DNA of 64,000 nucleotides from Salinisphaera shabanensis E1L3A (GCF_000215955.2 NZ_AFNV02000020.1:22021-86020), one strand, 5' to 3'; numbered from the stretch's first letter, positions 26,330-37,177 are shown. The notes: generated by a model not told the origin, from the letters alone. A program made the numbers and translations.

Positions 26330-29089
26330 TCAGCTCTTTTTTCGCGCGTCGCCGATCCACGCCTGCCATATGTCAGCGACTGCACGGCGCTGTTTTGCGT
26401 ATTCATCGGCCCCGATCATGGCGCGCTGACGTTGCAGAGACTGCGCATGGATAATGCGCCGATAGCGTCGATACGCTGACGTTAGCGTCTTGATGTCTTC
26501 ATAGCCCGCCCGCCCCGCGGACTCGTATGTTTCCAGCACACGAATCGCGTCGGTAAAGATCAATAGCTCGGGGCAATTCGTACCGTGTGCGAGTGCGACG
26601 AATTGAGCGATGAATTCGATATCGATCAGCCCGCCCGGCATCTGTTTTACATCGAGCCAGTCGTCCTGGGTTTCATCCTTGACGCGGCGCATGCGATCGC
26701 GCATTTCGCACACTTCCCGGGCAAGTGCGCCGGTATCACGCGGTGTAGCCAACACGGCGCGACGGATTTCGGCAAAACGCTCCCCCAGAGCGGCGTCGCC
26801 ACTGACCGGCCGCGCGCGGACCAGGGCTTGGTGTTCCCAGGTCCATGCATTTTCGCGTTGATAGCGCTCGAACGCATCGATATGGGTCACCATCATCCCC
26901 GCCTTGCCGCTGGGGCGCAGGCGCATGTCTATTTCATATACGCGACCCGCGGCAGTTTGAGTACTGAGAACATGAATCAGCCGCTGGGCAAGGCGGGTGA
27001 AAAAGGCCTGATGACTCAGGGCACGCTCGCCATCAGTCATCGCCTCGGTCTTGCCGCTGTAGACGAACACGAGATCCAGATCCGAGGTGTACCCAAGCTC
27101 CAGACCACCCAACTTGCCGTAGGCGATAATCGCGAATGGCGCGCGCTCACCGTTGTCGGCACGCGGCGTGCCATAACGCTGTGTCATTTGATGCCAGGCC
27201 ATGTCGAGCGCGGCATCAAGCACCAGCTCGGCGAGTTCGGTGAGGTGATCGGATACGATCATCAACGGCATCGAGTTGCTCACATCCGCAGCGGCAATTC
27301 GCAACGTCGCGCTTTGCTTGAAACGACGCAGGGTGTCCATGCGCAGTTCGAGATCGTCGGCATCGATGCCGGCCAGGTCCGCTGCCAGATCCTTGGCCAG
27401 TTCGGCACGGCGCGGCGGCCGGTATAGCTGACGCGGATCCAGCAGGCTGTCCAGCAAGGCCGGTTGAGCACGGATACGGCTGGTGATCCATTCGCTGGCC
27501 GAGCACAAACGCATTAACGTGGATAGCGCGGCCGGATGCTCGACCAGCAGCGCCATATAGGTGCTGCGCCCCACAATGGCTGACAGTACGCTGATCGTGC
27601 GGGTGATCGCACGGTCCGGACTGTCGGCACGTGCTGCCGCGCCAAACAACAACGGAATCAGGCGTGCAATCCAGCGCCGCCCCCGGTCCTCCAGGCCACG
27701 GTAGAGGCTTTGCCCCTGGATGTCGGCCAGCGCTTCACGCACACCCGACACGTCCTCGATGCCGTACTCGGCCAACAGGTCCTTTGCCTGGGTTTCATCC
27801 AGTTCGCCGTCCCAGAATGCGCTCAAGCGCTGGGTATCCTGATCCGGCGTACTGTCATCGGCCTGCGGCGAGACGAATACCTGCTCGAAAGCCTGGTGTA
27901 CCCCTTCACGGGTATCCTGCATGGCTCGACTGAAGGCAGCCCAGTTTTCATACCCCATGGATTCGGCGAGCGCCTGTTGCGCGGCGCCGTCGTCGGGCAA
28001 GTCGTGGGTCTGGCGATCATTCGCCATCTGCAAACGGTTTTCCGCGCGGCGCAGGAACCGATACGCGGTTTCCAGCTCCTCTGCCGTATGTGACGGCAGA
28101 TGCCCACCGCTCGCCAGGCGGGCCAATGTCGGCAGCAGCCGCGTATCCTGCAGTGACGGCTCCTGACCGCCCCGGATCAGCTGAAACGCCTGCACGATGA
28201 ATTCGATCTCGCGAATGCCGCCGATACCGAGCTTGATGTTGTCCTGAAGCTCGGCGCGTACCACCTGGCGGTCGATGAGCGCCTTCATGTCGCGAATCGA
28301 CTCGAAGGTTCCATAATCCAGGTAGCGTCGATACACGAACGGCCGTAGACACTCTATAAGGCGCCGCCCCCCTTCGATATCCCCGGCCACAGGGCGTGCC
28401 TTGACCCAGGCGTAGCGCTCCCATTCGCGTCCGTGCGACTGATAATAGCTCTCCATTGCAGCGATACTGGCAGTCAGCGCGCCGGAATCGCCGAAAGGAC
28501 GCAAGCGCGTGTCCACTCGGTAGACAAAGCCGTCGGCGGTGGATTCACTGAGTGTCTGCACCAGACGACGTGCGACGCGCTTGGTATACCCCTCGGCATC
28601 CAGTGGCTTGTCGCCATCGGACTCGCCACGCGCGCGATAGCCGAAGATCAAGTCGATATCCGACGAGAAGTTGAGCTCGCGCCCACCGAGTTTGCCCATG
28701 CCGATCACGATCAGGCGCTGCGCGTTACCTTTGGCATCGCGCAGCACACCGTGACGTTCCTGCATCGCCTGCTCGGCCGCGTCGAGTGCCGCCTCGATAC
28801 AGCGGTCAGCGAGCGTACTCAACGCCGAAAGCGTGGTCTCCAGCTCGTCGACACCTGCCAGGTCCCGCCAGGCGATTATCGCCATGCTTTCGTTTCGATA
28901 TGCGCGGAGCGCGGCGTCGAATGAATCGGGAGACGACGGTTGCGGCGCCTCGGCGATCACTTCAGCATTATCGCGGTCGAACCGCCCTTGCTGCCATAGC
29001 GCCTCGAAGCGTTCCGGATTCTGTTCGCACCAGGTGTCTAGAAAGCGGCTCCAGCAGCGCACACGCGCATCGATTTTGGTTTGAGGCAC
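26330..29089 (-). CDS. glnE: Glutamine synthetase adenylyltransferase / adenylyl-removing enzyme GlnE
   Basis: Adds AMP to glutamine synthetase when nitrogen is plentiful and removes it when scarce, under PII control. 919 residues (E. coli 946). Two nucleotidyltransferase domains are visible: the N-terminal deadenylylase reads GKLGGRELNFSSDIDLIF, the second, adenylylating one reads GKLGGLELGYTSDLDLVF; each carries the D-x-D metal pair, and a helical regulatory linker lies between. It starts with GTG at 29089 preceded by GGAGTG. The frame is complete, so both activities should be present. It is a single gene convergent with the methyltransferase. Confidence 0.96.
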   Translation of the reverse strand: MPQTKIDARVRCWSRFLDTWCEQNPERFEALWQQGRFDRDNAEVIAEAPQPSSPDSFDAALRAYRNESMAIIAWRDLAGVDELETTLSALSTLADRCIEAALDAAEQAMQERHGVLRDAKGNAQRLIVIGMGKLGGRELNFSSDIDLIFGYRARGESDGDKPLDAEGYTKRVARRLVQTLSESTADGFVYRVDTRLRPFGDSGALTASIAAMESYYQSHGREWERYAWVKARPVAGDIEGGRRLIECLRPFVYRRYLDYGTFESIRDMKALIDRQVVRAELQDNIKLGIGGIREIEFIVQAFQLIRGGQEPSLQDTRLLPTLARLASGGHLPSHTAEELETAYRFLRRAENRLQMANDRQTHDLPDDGAAQQALAESMGYENWAAFSRAMQDTREGVHQAFEQVFVSPQADDSTPDQDTQRLSAFWDGELDETQAKDLLAEYGIEDVSGVREALADIQGQSLYRGLEDRGRRWIARLIPLLFGAAARADSPDRAITRTISVLSAIVGRSTYMALLVEHPAALSTLMRLCSASEWITSRIRAQPALLDSLLDPRQLYRPPRRAELAKDLAADLAGIDADDLELRMDTLRRFKQSATLRIAAADVSNSMPLMIVSDHLTELAELVLDAALDMAWHQMTQRYGTPRADNGERAPFAIIAYGKLGGLELGYTSDLDLVFVYSGKTEAMTDGERALSHQAFFTRLAQRLIHVLSTQTAAGRVYEIDMRLRPSGKAGMMVTHIDAFERYQRENAWTWEHQALVRARPVSGDAALGERFAEIRRAVLATPRDTGALAREVCEMRDRMRRVKDETQDDWLDVKQMPGGLIDIEFIAQFVALAHGTNCPELLIFTDAIRVLETYESAGRAGYEDIKTLTSAYRRYRRIIHAQSLQRQRAMIGADEYAKQRRAVADIWQAWIGDARKKS

Positions 29090-29334
29090 TCAGAACACTC
29101 CGAATCGGTCGTCGACATCGCGCATGGTAGCGCTGTTGTTCGGTTGTGCCATCCCTGAGTATATATTGGCCACAACCGCAAATGAATCAATCGACGCGGG
29201 CGGAAAGCGCTAACTATCGTGCAGCATCTGCTCGCACCGGACGTCTGCCCCGCGTTACTGCGCTTGATACCGTATCGGCCGGTAAACGAATATAAGCTCG
29301 TCCAGAATCGCCTTGTGAAGCCCGAATCGCCCAT

Positions 29335-29360
29335 AAAAAAGCCCCGCACGAGGCGGGGCT
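29335..29360 (-). terminator. Rho-independent terminator of groES-groEL
   Basis: Stem GCCCCGC / GCGGGGC (8 bp counting the flanking A-T pair) with an ACGAG loop. It is followed on the minus strand by a run of six T (plus-strand 29335-29340), 44 bp past the groEL stop. The rest of the 314-bp gap 29090-29403 holds the glnE upstream region and no other visible gene. Confidence 0.88.
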
Positions 29361-29403
29361 CTATTCACGCTGGGATAGGCATCCCGGACGTGGACCGCAC
29401 GAT

Positions 29404-31065
<1,662 letters not shown>

Positions 31066-31109
31066 CTAAATACTGTGTTCGTAAACGGTGAACGTAAGCG
31101 ACGCGGGTA

Positions 31110-31397
31110 TTAACCCAGCACCGCCAGGATGTCGTCTTCGCGCATTACGACGACTTCGTCACCGTCGACCTTGATTTCGGTGCCCGAGAACTTGCCGAAC
31201 ATGACTTTATCGCCGACCTTGACTTCAGGCTTGCGCGTCTCGCCATTATCAAGCGGCTTGCCATTGCCAACCGCGACGACTTCGCCACGCTGGGGCTTTT
31301 CGGCCGCCGTATCGGGAATGACGATACCCCCGGCCGTCTTCTGCTCTTCCTCGAGCCGCTTGATGACGACACGGTCATGTAAAGGACGGATATTCAT
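31110..31397 (-). CDS. groES: 10-kDa co-chaperonin GroES
   Basis: 95 residues from ATG 31397 ([16 protein letters not shown]), with GGAG eight bases upstream; the frame stays open to 31493 but the added residues are not GroES. It forms the heptameric lid of GroEL. The mobile loop [20 protein letters not shown] and the C-terminal [14 protein letters not shown] are typical. First gene of the groES-groEL operon. Confidence 0.98.
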   Translation of the reverse strand: MNIRPLHDRVVIKRLEEEQKTAGGIVIPDTAAEKPQRGEVVAVGNGKPLDNGETRKPEVKVGDKVMFGKFSGTEIKVDGDEVVVMREDDILAVLG

Positions 31398-31503
31398 GCC
31401 ACCCTTCTCCTCGAAACGTTGGTTGTTGATCAAAACGTCTTGCCGACGTGCCATCTGGCCGCCGGGAGAGAACGTCACCATTGACGATCTCAATCATCGC
31501 CAT

Positions 31504-31531
31504 TGATGCGGCCTTGGCTCAGCCTTTCAAG
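31504..31531 (-). promoter_or_regulatory. Sigma32 (heat-shock) promoter of groES-groEL
   Basis: On the minus strand the sequence reads CTTGAAA, 13 bases, CCGCATCA. This matches the RpoH consensus CTTGAAA-N13/14-CCCCATNT at all seven -35 positions and at the CC-CAT core of the -10. It places the transcription start about 100 nt before groES. No CIRCE inverted repeat (HrcA site) was found, so RpoH is the likely control. Confidence 0.75.
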
Positions 31532-31603
31532 AGCGCATGGCGTTTTTTTTATCGGTGAGGCGTCATAAAAGGCTCTGACGCGCAATGGATTTGAAAGGGT
31601 TTC

Positions 31604-31632
31604 TTGTCACTTTGCACTGCAACAATTATCTT
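31604..31632 (+). promoter_or_regulatory. Sigma70-type promoter of the thiolase gene
   Basis: TTGTCA, 17-bp spacer, TATCTT, ending 52 bp before the thiolase ATG. It matches consensus at four of six positions in each box with ideal spacing, and lies in the divergent region shared with groES. Confidence 0.55.
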
Positions 31633-31684
31633 GGAGCAGTCAATCAACCGCGCCGGCATGACGCCGGCGAAACTGGAGGGATCA

Positions 31685-32971
31685 ATGGCCGAGAACATGC
31701 CACGCCGGGTCGCCATCGTCGGCGGCGCCCGTATTCCGTTCTGCCGCTCGAACACCAAGTACTCGCACCAATCCAATCAGGACCTGCTCACCGCATCGTT
31801 CAAGGCACTGTCGGAAAAATACAAGCTGGCCGGCAAACAGATCGGCGAAGTCGCCGGGGGCGCAGTGCTCAAGCACGCGCGTGACTTCAACCTGACGCGT
31901 GAAGCAGTGCTCGGTACGGATCTCGATCCCCACACGCCGGCGTTCGATGTGCAGCAGGCCTGCGGCACCAGTCTTGAAGCTACCCTGCTCATCGCCAACA
32001 AGATCGCCATGGGCCAGATCGATTGCGGTATCGCCGGCGGTGTGGATACCACCTCCGACGCACCGATCGCGATCAACGAAGACCTGCGCAAGATTCTGCT
32101 CGATGTGAATCGCGCCAAGACGGGCGGCGAGCGCGCCAAACTGCTGGCCAAGCTGCGCCCGCGTCATCTCGTGCCGAACTTCCCTGGCGTATCCGAGCCG
32201 CGTACCGGCCTGTCCATGGGCGAGCACTGTGAGCTCATGGCCAAGGAATGGAAGATTTCGCGCAAGGCACAGGATGAATTGGCCGTCGCCAGTCACAAGG
32301 CCGCCGCCCAGGCTTATGTCGACGGCTTCTACGACGATCTGGTCTTTCCCTACCTCGGCGTCGAACGCGACAACAACATGCGTCCGGACACCAGCGTCGA
32401 ACAGTTGGCCAAGCTCAAGCCGGCCTTCGACAAGGAAAACGGCACCCTCACGGCGGCGAACTCCACGCCGCTGACCGATGGCGCATCGTCGGTCTTCCTG
32501 TGTAGCGAGGAATATGCCGAGGCCAATAACCTGCCGGTGCAGGCGTTCTTTACGCCCTACTCGCGCACCGCAGCGGTCGATTTCGTCGATGGCGGCGAAG
32601 GCCTGCTCATGTCACCGACCTATGCCGTGGCCGATATGCTCGACGCAGCCGGCCTGACCTTGCAGGATTTCGACTTCTACGAAATCCACGAGGCATTCGC
32701 TGCCCAGGTGTTGTGCACGCTCAAGGCGTGGGAGTCCAAGAAATACTGCAAGGAACGCCTCGGTCGCGACACGCCGTTGGGTTCGATCGATACGAGCAAG
32801 CTCAACGTCAAGGGCTCATCGGTCGCCCTCGGGCATCCGTTTGCAGCCACCGGTACGCGCATCGTGGCCACCCTCGCCAAGATCCTCGACGAAAACGGCG
32901 GTGGCCGGGGCCTGATCTCGATCTGCGCAGCAGGCGGCCAGGGCGTGACCGCGATTCTGGAAAAACCGTAA
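31685..32971 (+). CDS. Acetyl-CoA C-acyltransferase (thiolase), FadI type
   Basis: 428 residues from ATG 31685, with GGAGG seven bases upstream. Catalyses thiolytic cleavage of 3-ketoacyl-CoA in beta-oxidation, or the reverse condensation. Thiolase features: acyl-accepting Cys93 in QQACGTSLEA, EIHEAFAAQ with the active-site His, GHPFAATG and the final Cys in SICAAGGQG. The length and the AKEWKISRKAQDELAVASH segment suit the FadI/trifunctional-protein group rather than short PhaA thiolases. No fadJ partner is adjacent, so it is probably a stand-alone unit with its own promoter and terminator. Chain-length preference cannot be read. Confidence 0.9.
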   Translation: MAENMPRRVAIVGGARIPFCRSNTKYSHQSNQDLLTASFKALSEKYKLAGKQIGEVAGGAVLKHARDFNLTREAVLGTDLDPHTPAFDVQQACGTSLEATLLIANKIAMGQIDCGIAGGVDTTSDAPIAINEDLRKILLDVNRAKTGGERAKLLAKLRPRHLVPNFPGVSEPRTGLSMGEHCELMAKEWKISRKAQDELAVASHKAAAQAYVDGFYDDLVFPYLGVERDNNMRPDTSVEQLAKLKPAFDKENGTLTAANSTPLTDGASSVFLCSEEYAEANNLPVQAFFTPYSRTAAVDFVDGGEGLLMSPTYAVADMLDAAGLTLQDFDFYEIHEAFAAQVLCTLKAWESKKYCKERLGRDTPLGSIDTSKLNVKGSSVALGHPFAATGTRIVATLAKILDENGGGRGLISICAAGGQGVTAILEKP

Positions 32972-33016
32972 CGCCGTTCAACGTTAGAAATAGCGCTTTC
33001 AGAGCGCTCAGAGGCT

Positions 33017-33049
33017 AAAAAAGACGGGCGTTATCGCCCGTCTTTTTTT
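33017..33049 (+). terminator. Rho-independent terminator after the thiolase gene
   Basis: Perfect stem GACGGGCG / CGCCCGTC with loop TTAT, flanked by A6 and T7, about 45 bp past the stop. The A and T runs make it usable in both directions. Confidence 0.92.
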
Positions 33050-33234
33050 ATGCGTGCCAATCGCTTGTCCTAGCCGAATGGCTACAAGACAGCGCGCCGA
33101 GAAAAGTGGCAGGATTGACCGCCGGTGCCGATCCAGGGAGAACATAAGTCGGCACGAATAGTGCAAGGCTGACATAGCGCGAACTCAGGCGTCCTGTGGC
33201 GGCCATCAATCGGCGACACGAACAAGGGGGAAGC

Positions 33235-33288
33235 ATGGAAAACAAGTACGCGATCATCGAATTTATCGGGCAAGCACCACGGCCATGA
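33235..33288 (+). CDS. 17-codon leader ORF overlapping the NSS transporter start
   Basis: ATG at 33235 is preceded by a very strong ribosome site (AAGGGGGAAGC). It encodes MENKYAIIEFIGQAPRP and stops with TGA at 33286-33288, which overlaps the ATG of the transporter (ATGA). The transporter's own start has no comparable Shine-Dalgarno, so ribosomes probably reach it by coupling from this ORF. The peptide has no membrane helix or known motif, unlike the MetS-type small subunits of some NSS transporters. Function of the peptide itself is unknown. Confidence 0.5.
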   Translation: MENKYAIIEFIGQAPRP

Positions 33289-34622
33289 GTGTGGCGCGCG
33301 AACATTGGGGCAGCCGGCTGGGCTTCATCATGGCGTCGGCCGGCTCGGCGGTCGGGCTCGGCAATGTCTGGAAATTTCCGTATATGGCCGGCGAGAACGG
33401 CGGTGGCGCATTCCTGATCATCTATCTGGGTTGCGTCGTGTTTTTCGGCCTATCTCTGGTAATCGCCGAGCTCCTTATCGGGCGCATGGCCCAGAGCAAC
33501 CCGGTCGGCGCCTTTCGCACGCTCGGCGGGCGCGGCTGGCCCGCGGTCGGCGCCATGGGCGTGCTGACCGCTTTCATCATCCTGTCGTTTTATATCGTCG
33601 TCGCCGGCTGGACGCTGGCTTATATCCTGTTCATGGGCGAAAACACCTTCGGCGGCGTCGACATCGAACAGAGCACGAAGATCTTCACCAGCTTTATCGC
33701 TTCACCGGTACAACCGCTGGTCTATGCCGCGATCTTTACCGTGTTGATGGTCGGCGTAGTGCTCGGCGGCGTCGCCTCCGGTATCGAGCGCGCATCCAAA
33801 TGGCTGATGCCGTTGCTTTTCGTCCTGCTGATCGTGCTCGCGATTCGCGCGGTGACCCTGCCGGGCGCCGGTGAAGGCGTGGACTTCTATCTGATGCCTG
33901 ACTGGAGTCGGGTGACCGCTAGCACCTGGGGCGGCGCGATCAGCCAGGCATTCTTTTCCCTGTCGCTCGGCATGGGGGCCATGCTGACCTACGGCTCTTA
34001 TATGTCGCGTGAACAGAACCTGCCGCGCGACGCATCGCTGGTCGTGGGCCTGGATACCCTGGTCGCCCTGCTCGCCGGGCTTGTGATCCTGCCGGCGGTT
34101 TTTTCGGCGGGCATGGAACCCAGTGCTGGCGCCGGGCTGACCTTCATGACCCTACCGACGGTATTCGCGCAAATGCCGGCCGGCGAGATATTCGGACTGG
34201 CATTCTTCATTCTGCTGGCGATCGCCGCGTTGACCTCGGCCGTGTCGCTGCTTGAAGTGGTGGTGAGTTATCTGGTCGATGACAAGGGTTTGTCCCGCTT
34301 CGCCGCGGCCGCAGGGACGGGCATCGTGATCTTCATCATAGCCATCCCGATTTCCCTGTCGCAGGGCATCTGGAAAGAAAACACCATTGCCGGCATGACC
34401 TTCCTGGACTTCGCCGATTTCGTAACCGCGCACGTCATGATGCCGGTCGGCGGGTTGCTGATCGCGCTGTTCGTCGGCTGGCGGTTGGGGCCGCGTGCGG
34501 TCGAGGCGTTGAAATCGCATCCGGAACAGCACTTGCCGCTTGCGGGCTTGTGGCTATTTGTCCTGCGCTTCCTGGCGCCGGCGGGGATTGCCTGGATTCT
34601 GGTTCAGGGTTTTTTTGAATAA
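33285..34622 (+). CDS. Sodium-dependent transporter, NSS (neurotransmitter:sodium symporter) family
   Basis: 445 residues with about 11-12 membrane helices. Helix 1 is the family signature: SAGSAVGLGNVWKFPYMAGE then NGGGAF, with the unwound Gly-rich part that binds Na+ and substrate in LeuT-type proteins. Bacterial members import amino acids (LeuT, TnaT, MhsT, MetP); which one this takes is not readable. The ATG overlaps the TGA of the leader ORF at 33235. Followed after 45 bp by a second sodium symporter gene on the same strand, possibly the same transcript. Confidence 0.9.
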   Translation: MSVAREHWGSRLGFIMASAGSAVGLGNVWKFPYMAGENGGGAFLIIYLGCVVFFGLSLVIAELLIGRMAQSNPVGAFRTLGGRGWPAVGAMGVLTAFIILSFYIVVAGWTLAYILFMGENTFGGVDIEQSTKIFTSFIASPVQPLVYAAIFTVLMVGVVLGGVASGIERASKWLMPLLFVLLIVLAIRAVTLPGAGEGVDFYLMPDWSRVTASTWGGAISQAFFSLSLGMGAMLTYGSYMSREQNLPRDASLVVGLDTLVALLAGLVILPAVFSAGMEPSAGAGLTFMTLPTVFAQMPAGEIFGLAFFILLAIAALTSAVSLLEVVVSYLVDDKGLSRFAAAAGTGIVIFIIAIPISLSQGIWKENTIAGMTFLDFADFVTAHVMMPVGGLLIALFVGWRLGPRAVEALKSHPEQHLPLAGLWLFVLRFLAPAGIAWILVQGFFE

Positions 34623-34667
34623 TGTCATCCGGGCCCGTAAACGCGGCCCACTCAGGGGGATTTGATC

Positions 34668-36008
34668 ATGGAAACACTTACTAACGCGCTGAGCACGCTC
34701 AGCGGCTGGGTCTGGGGCCCGGTCATGCTGATACTGCTGCTGGGTACCGGCATTTATTTGACCGTCGGTTTGCGCGGTATACCGCAACGCAAACTGTTCT
34801 ACGGTTTTTCGATGATGTTCGCCGGGCGTAAACAGACCACGGAGCCCGGCGACATCACACCTTTCCAGGCCCTGGCCACGGCTCTGGCGGCAACGGTCGG
34901 TACCGGCAACATTGCCGGTGTGGCCACCGCCATCCATTTGGGTGGGCCCGGTGCGATCTTCTGGATGTGGGTGACGGCCATCGTGGGCATGGCCACCAAG
35001 TACGGCGAAGCCGTGCTGGCAGTGAAGTATCGCGAAACCAATGCCGAGGGCGCCTACGTGGGTGGCCCGATGTACTACATCCGCAACGGACTCGGCACGA
35101 ACTGGAAATGGTTGGCCTTCGCCTTTGCCCTGTTCGCGACGATCGCGGCGTTCGGTATCGGCAATACCGTGCAATCCAACTCGGTTTCGCAGGTGTTCGA
35201 TGAAACCCTGTCCATCCCGCGCTGGCTGACGGGTCTGGTCATGGCTGCCGGCGTGTTCGCCGTGATCATCGGCGGCGTGCAACGCCTGGCGAGTGTCACC
35301 GACAAGCTTGTGCCGGTGATGGCGATCATCTACGTGATCGGCGCCGCCGTCGTTCTTGTGCTTAATGCCGGCGAAGTGCCGGGGGCAATCGCACTGATCT
35401 TTTCCGATGCCTTTACCGGCACCGCGGCCACCGGCGGCTTTGCTGGCGCGGGCATCATCATGGCGATCCGTTTCGGCGTGGCGCGCGGCATCTTCTCCAA
35501 CGAAGCGGGTCTGGGTAGTGCACCGATCGCCCATGCGGCCGCACGCACCGACAGCCCGGTCCGCCAGGGCGTGGTCGCGATGCTGGGTACGTTCATCGAT
35601 ACCATCATCGTTTGCACCATGACAGCGCTGGTGATCATCTCTACCGGCGCCTGGTCTTCCGGCACGACGGGCGCGCAGCTGTCGGCCGAAGCCTTCACCA
35701 CCGGCATGCCCGGCCCAGGCGGCTGGATCGTGAGCTTCGGGCTGGTGATCTTCGCGTTCTCGACCATGCTCGCCTGGAGCTACTACGGCGAACGCACTGC
35801 CGAGTACCTGTTCGGCTCACGTATCATCACGCCGTACCGCCTGCTGTGGGTCGTCGCCGTGTTCGTGGGCGCCATCGCGCAGCTGGACTTCGTCTGGCTC
35901 GTGGCCGACGTCATGAACGCCCTGATGGCGATTCCGAACCTCATCGCGCTGGTTCTGCTCGCACCGGTCGTGTTCAAGCTCACACGCGCGTATTTCGATA
36001 AAACGTAA
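34668..36008 (+). CDS. Sodium:alanine/glycine symporter, AGCS family
   Basis: 446 residues; about 11 membrane helices. ATG 34668 is chosen over a TTG at 34662 because AGGGGGA stands seven bases before it. Family segments: GTGIYLTVGLRGIPQRKLFY, ALAATVGTGNIAGVATAIH, GGPGAIFWMWVTAIVGMATK and FSNEAGLGSAPIAHAAA. These match AlsT/DagA-type importers of alanine or glycine with Na+. It follows the NSS transporter closely and is followed by an inverted repeat at 36033-36068. Confidence 0.93.
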   Translation: METLTNALSTLSGWVWGPVMLILLLGTGIYLTVGLRGIPQRKLFYGFSMMFAGRKQTTEPGDITPFQALATALAATVGTGNIAGVATAIHLGGPGAIFWMWVTAIVGMATKYGEAVLAVKYRETNAEGAYVGGPMYYIRNGLGTNWKWLAFAFALFATIAAFGIGNTVQSNSVSQVFDETLSIPRWLTGLVMAAGVFAVIIGGVQRLASVTDKLVPVMAIIYVIGAAVVLVLNAGEVPGAIALIFSDAFTGTAATGGFAGAGIIMAIRFGVARGIFSNEAGLGSAPIAHAAARTDSPVRQGVVAMLGTFIDTIIVCTMTALVIISTGAWSSGTTGAQLSAEAFTTGMPGPGGWIVSFGLVIFAFSTMLAWSYYGERTAEYLFGSRIITPYRLLWVVAVFVGAIAQLDFVWLVADVMNALMAIPNLIALVLLAPVVFKLTRAYFDKT

Positions 36009-36032
36009 GCGTTAAAATAGGCGGTAAACCCA

Positions 36033-36068
36033 GATACGGGATGCGTCCGATCGGTTGCATCCCGTATC
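36033..36068. other. Intergenic hairpin without T-run, after the AGCS gene
   Basis: A perfect 12-bp stem (GATACGGGATGC / GCATCCCGTATC) around a 12-nt loop, 25 bp past the symporter stop and 48 bp before hemH. There is no T run, so it is not a standard intrinsic terminator. It could mark the mRNA end by pausing or exonuclease blocking. Confidence 0.6.
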
Positions 36069-36115
36069 ATCGGCCCTACGTATCGTATCCCGCGACACGA
36101 TAGCGAGAGCAAATA

Positions 36116-37117
36116 ATGGATTCCCGCCGCGCGCAGCGCCCTATCGGGGTGCTTTTCACAAATCTGGGCACGCCAGACGACACCTCTGTTAAAGCGGTTC
36201 GTCGCTATCTGGCGGAATTTCTGAGCGATCGCCGAGTGGTCGATCTCAATCGGGCACTCTGGCTGCCGATTCTCTACGGCATCATCCTCACGTTCCGACC
36301 CAAGAATTCGGCGGAAGGCTATCACTCGGTCTGGACCGAAGAAGGCTCGCCATTGCTTGTTTACGCCCGCCGCCAGGCCGAACAAATCCAGGCCCGTCTG
36401 GATCGGGAGGTCGAACGCCCGGTCCATGTCGCGCTGGCCATGCGTTATGGCAACCCTTCTATCGAGACCGGGTTGCGCGAGCTGGACGCCGCCGGCTGCA
36501 AGCAGGTGCTGGTGCTGCCCGCGTACCCGCAGTATTCGGCCACCACGGTGGCCACCACGTTCGACAAGATCGGCGAAGTGCTCGCCGACTGGCCGGAACC
36601 GCCGGCATTGCGTCAGATCAATCGCTACCACGACGAGCCTGGGTATATCGAAGCCCTGGCGAATTCCGTACGCGAACACTGGGCAGAACACGGGCGCGCC
36701 GAGAAGCTGGTGATGTCGTTCCACGGCATTCCGAAACGCTATGTAAAACTCGGCGATCCCTACCCGCGCGATTGCGGCGTGACCGCACAGCTGCTTGCCT
36801 CGGAACTCGGGCTGTCCCGCAACGAATACAAGGTCTGTTTCCAGTCGCGCTTCGGCCGTGAACCCTGGCTGCAGCCGTATCTCGACGAGACCATGAAAGC
36901 CTGGGGCGCGGCCGGCATGAAGAGTGTGGATGTGATGTGCCCCGGCTTTTCTTCCGACTGTCTGGAAACGCTCGAAGAGATCAAGGAAGAAAATCGCGAG
37001 TACTTCGAGGAAGCCGGCGGCGGCTCGCTGCGCTATATTCCTGCCCTTAATGACCGCGACGATCATGTGGACATGTTTACCCAACTGATCAAACGCGAAC
37101 TCTCGGGCTGGATCTGA
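36116..37117 (+). CDS. hemH: Ferrochelatase
   Basis: Inserts Fe2+ into protoporphyrin IX, the last step of haem synthesis; peripheral to the inner membrane. 333 residues, usual length (E. coli 320). Starts with GVLFTNLGTPD, contains the active-site His203 in SFHGIPKRY and Glu284 in SSDCLETLEEI, and CPGFSSD. ATG at 36116 has a GAGAG-type ribosome site upstream. Followed after 60 bp by sohB on the same strand; the gap has a 7-bp hairpin (GCGCACC / GGTGCGC) without a T run. Confidence 0.97.
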   Translation: MDSRRAQRPIGVLFTNLGTPDDTSVKAVRRYLAEFLSDRRVVDLNRALWLPILYGIILTFRPKNSAEGYHSVWTEEGSPLLVYARRQAEQIQARLDREVERPVHVALAMRYGNPSIETGLRELDAAGCKQVLVLPAYPQYSATTVATTFDKIGEVLADWPEPPALRQINRYHDEPGYIEALANSVREHWAEHGRAEKLVMSFHGIPKRYVKLGDPYPRDCGVTAQLLASELGLSRNEYKVCFQSRFGREPWLQPYLDETMKAWGAAGMKSVDVMCPGFSSDCLETLEEIKEENREYFEEAGGGSLRYIPALNDRDDHVDMFTQLIKRELSGWI

Positions 37118-37177
37118 TCCCTAGGCGCACCGTCCGGGTGCGCGCCCCGCCAGTCTCACCAACGGATAATCGACGCC

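Noticed and set aside
34554..35534. A 326-codon minus-strand frame opposite the AGCS symporter
   Set aside because: His/Gly/Asp-rich translation without hydrophobic core, antisense to a certain membrane protein gene.
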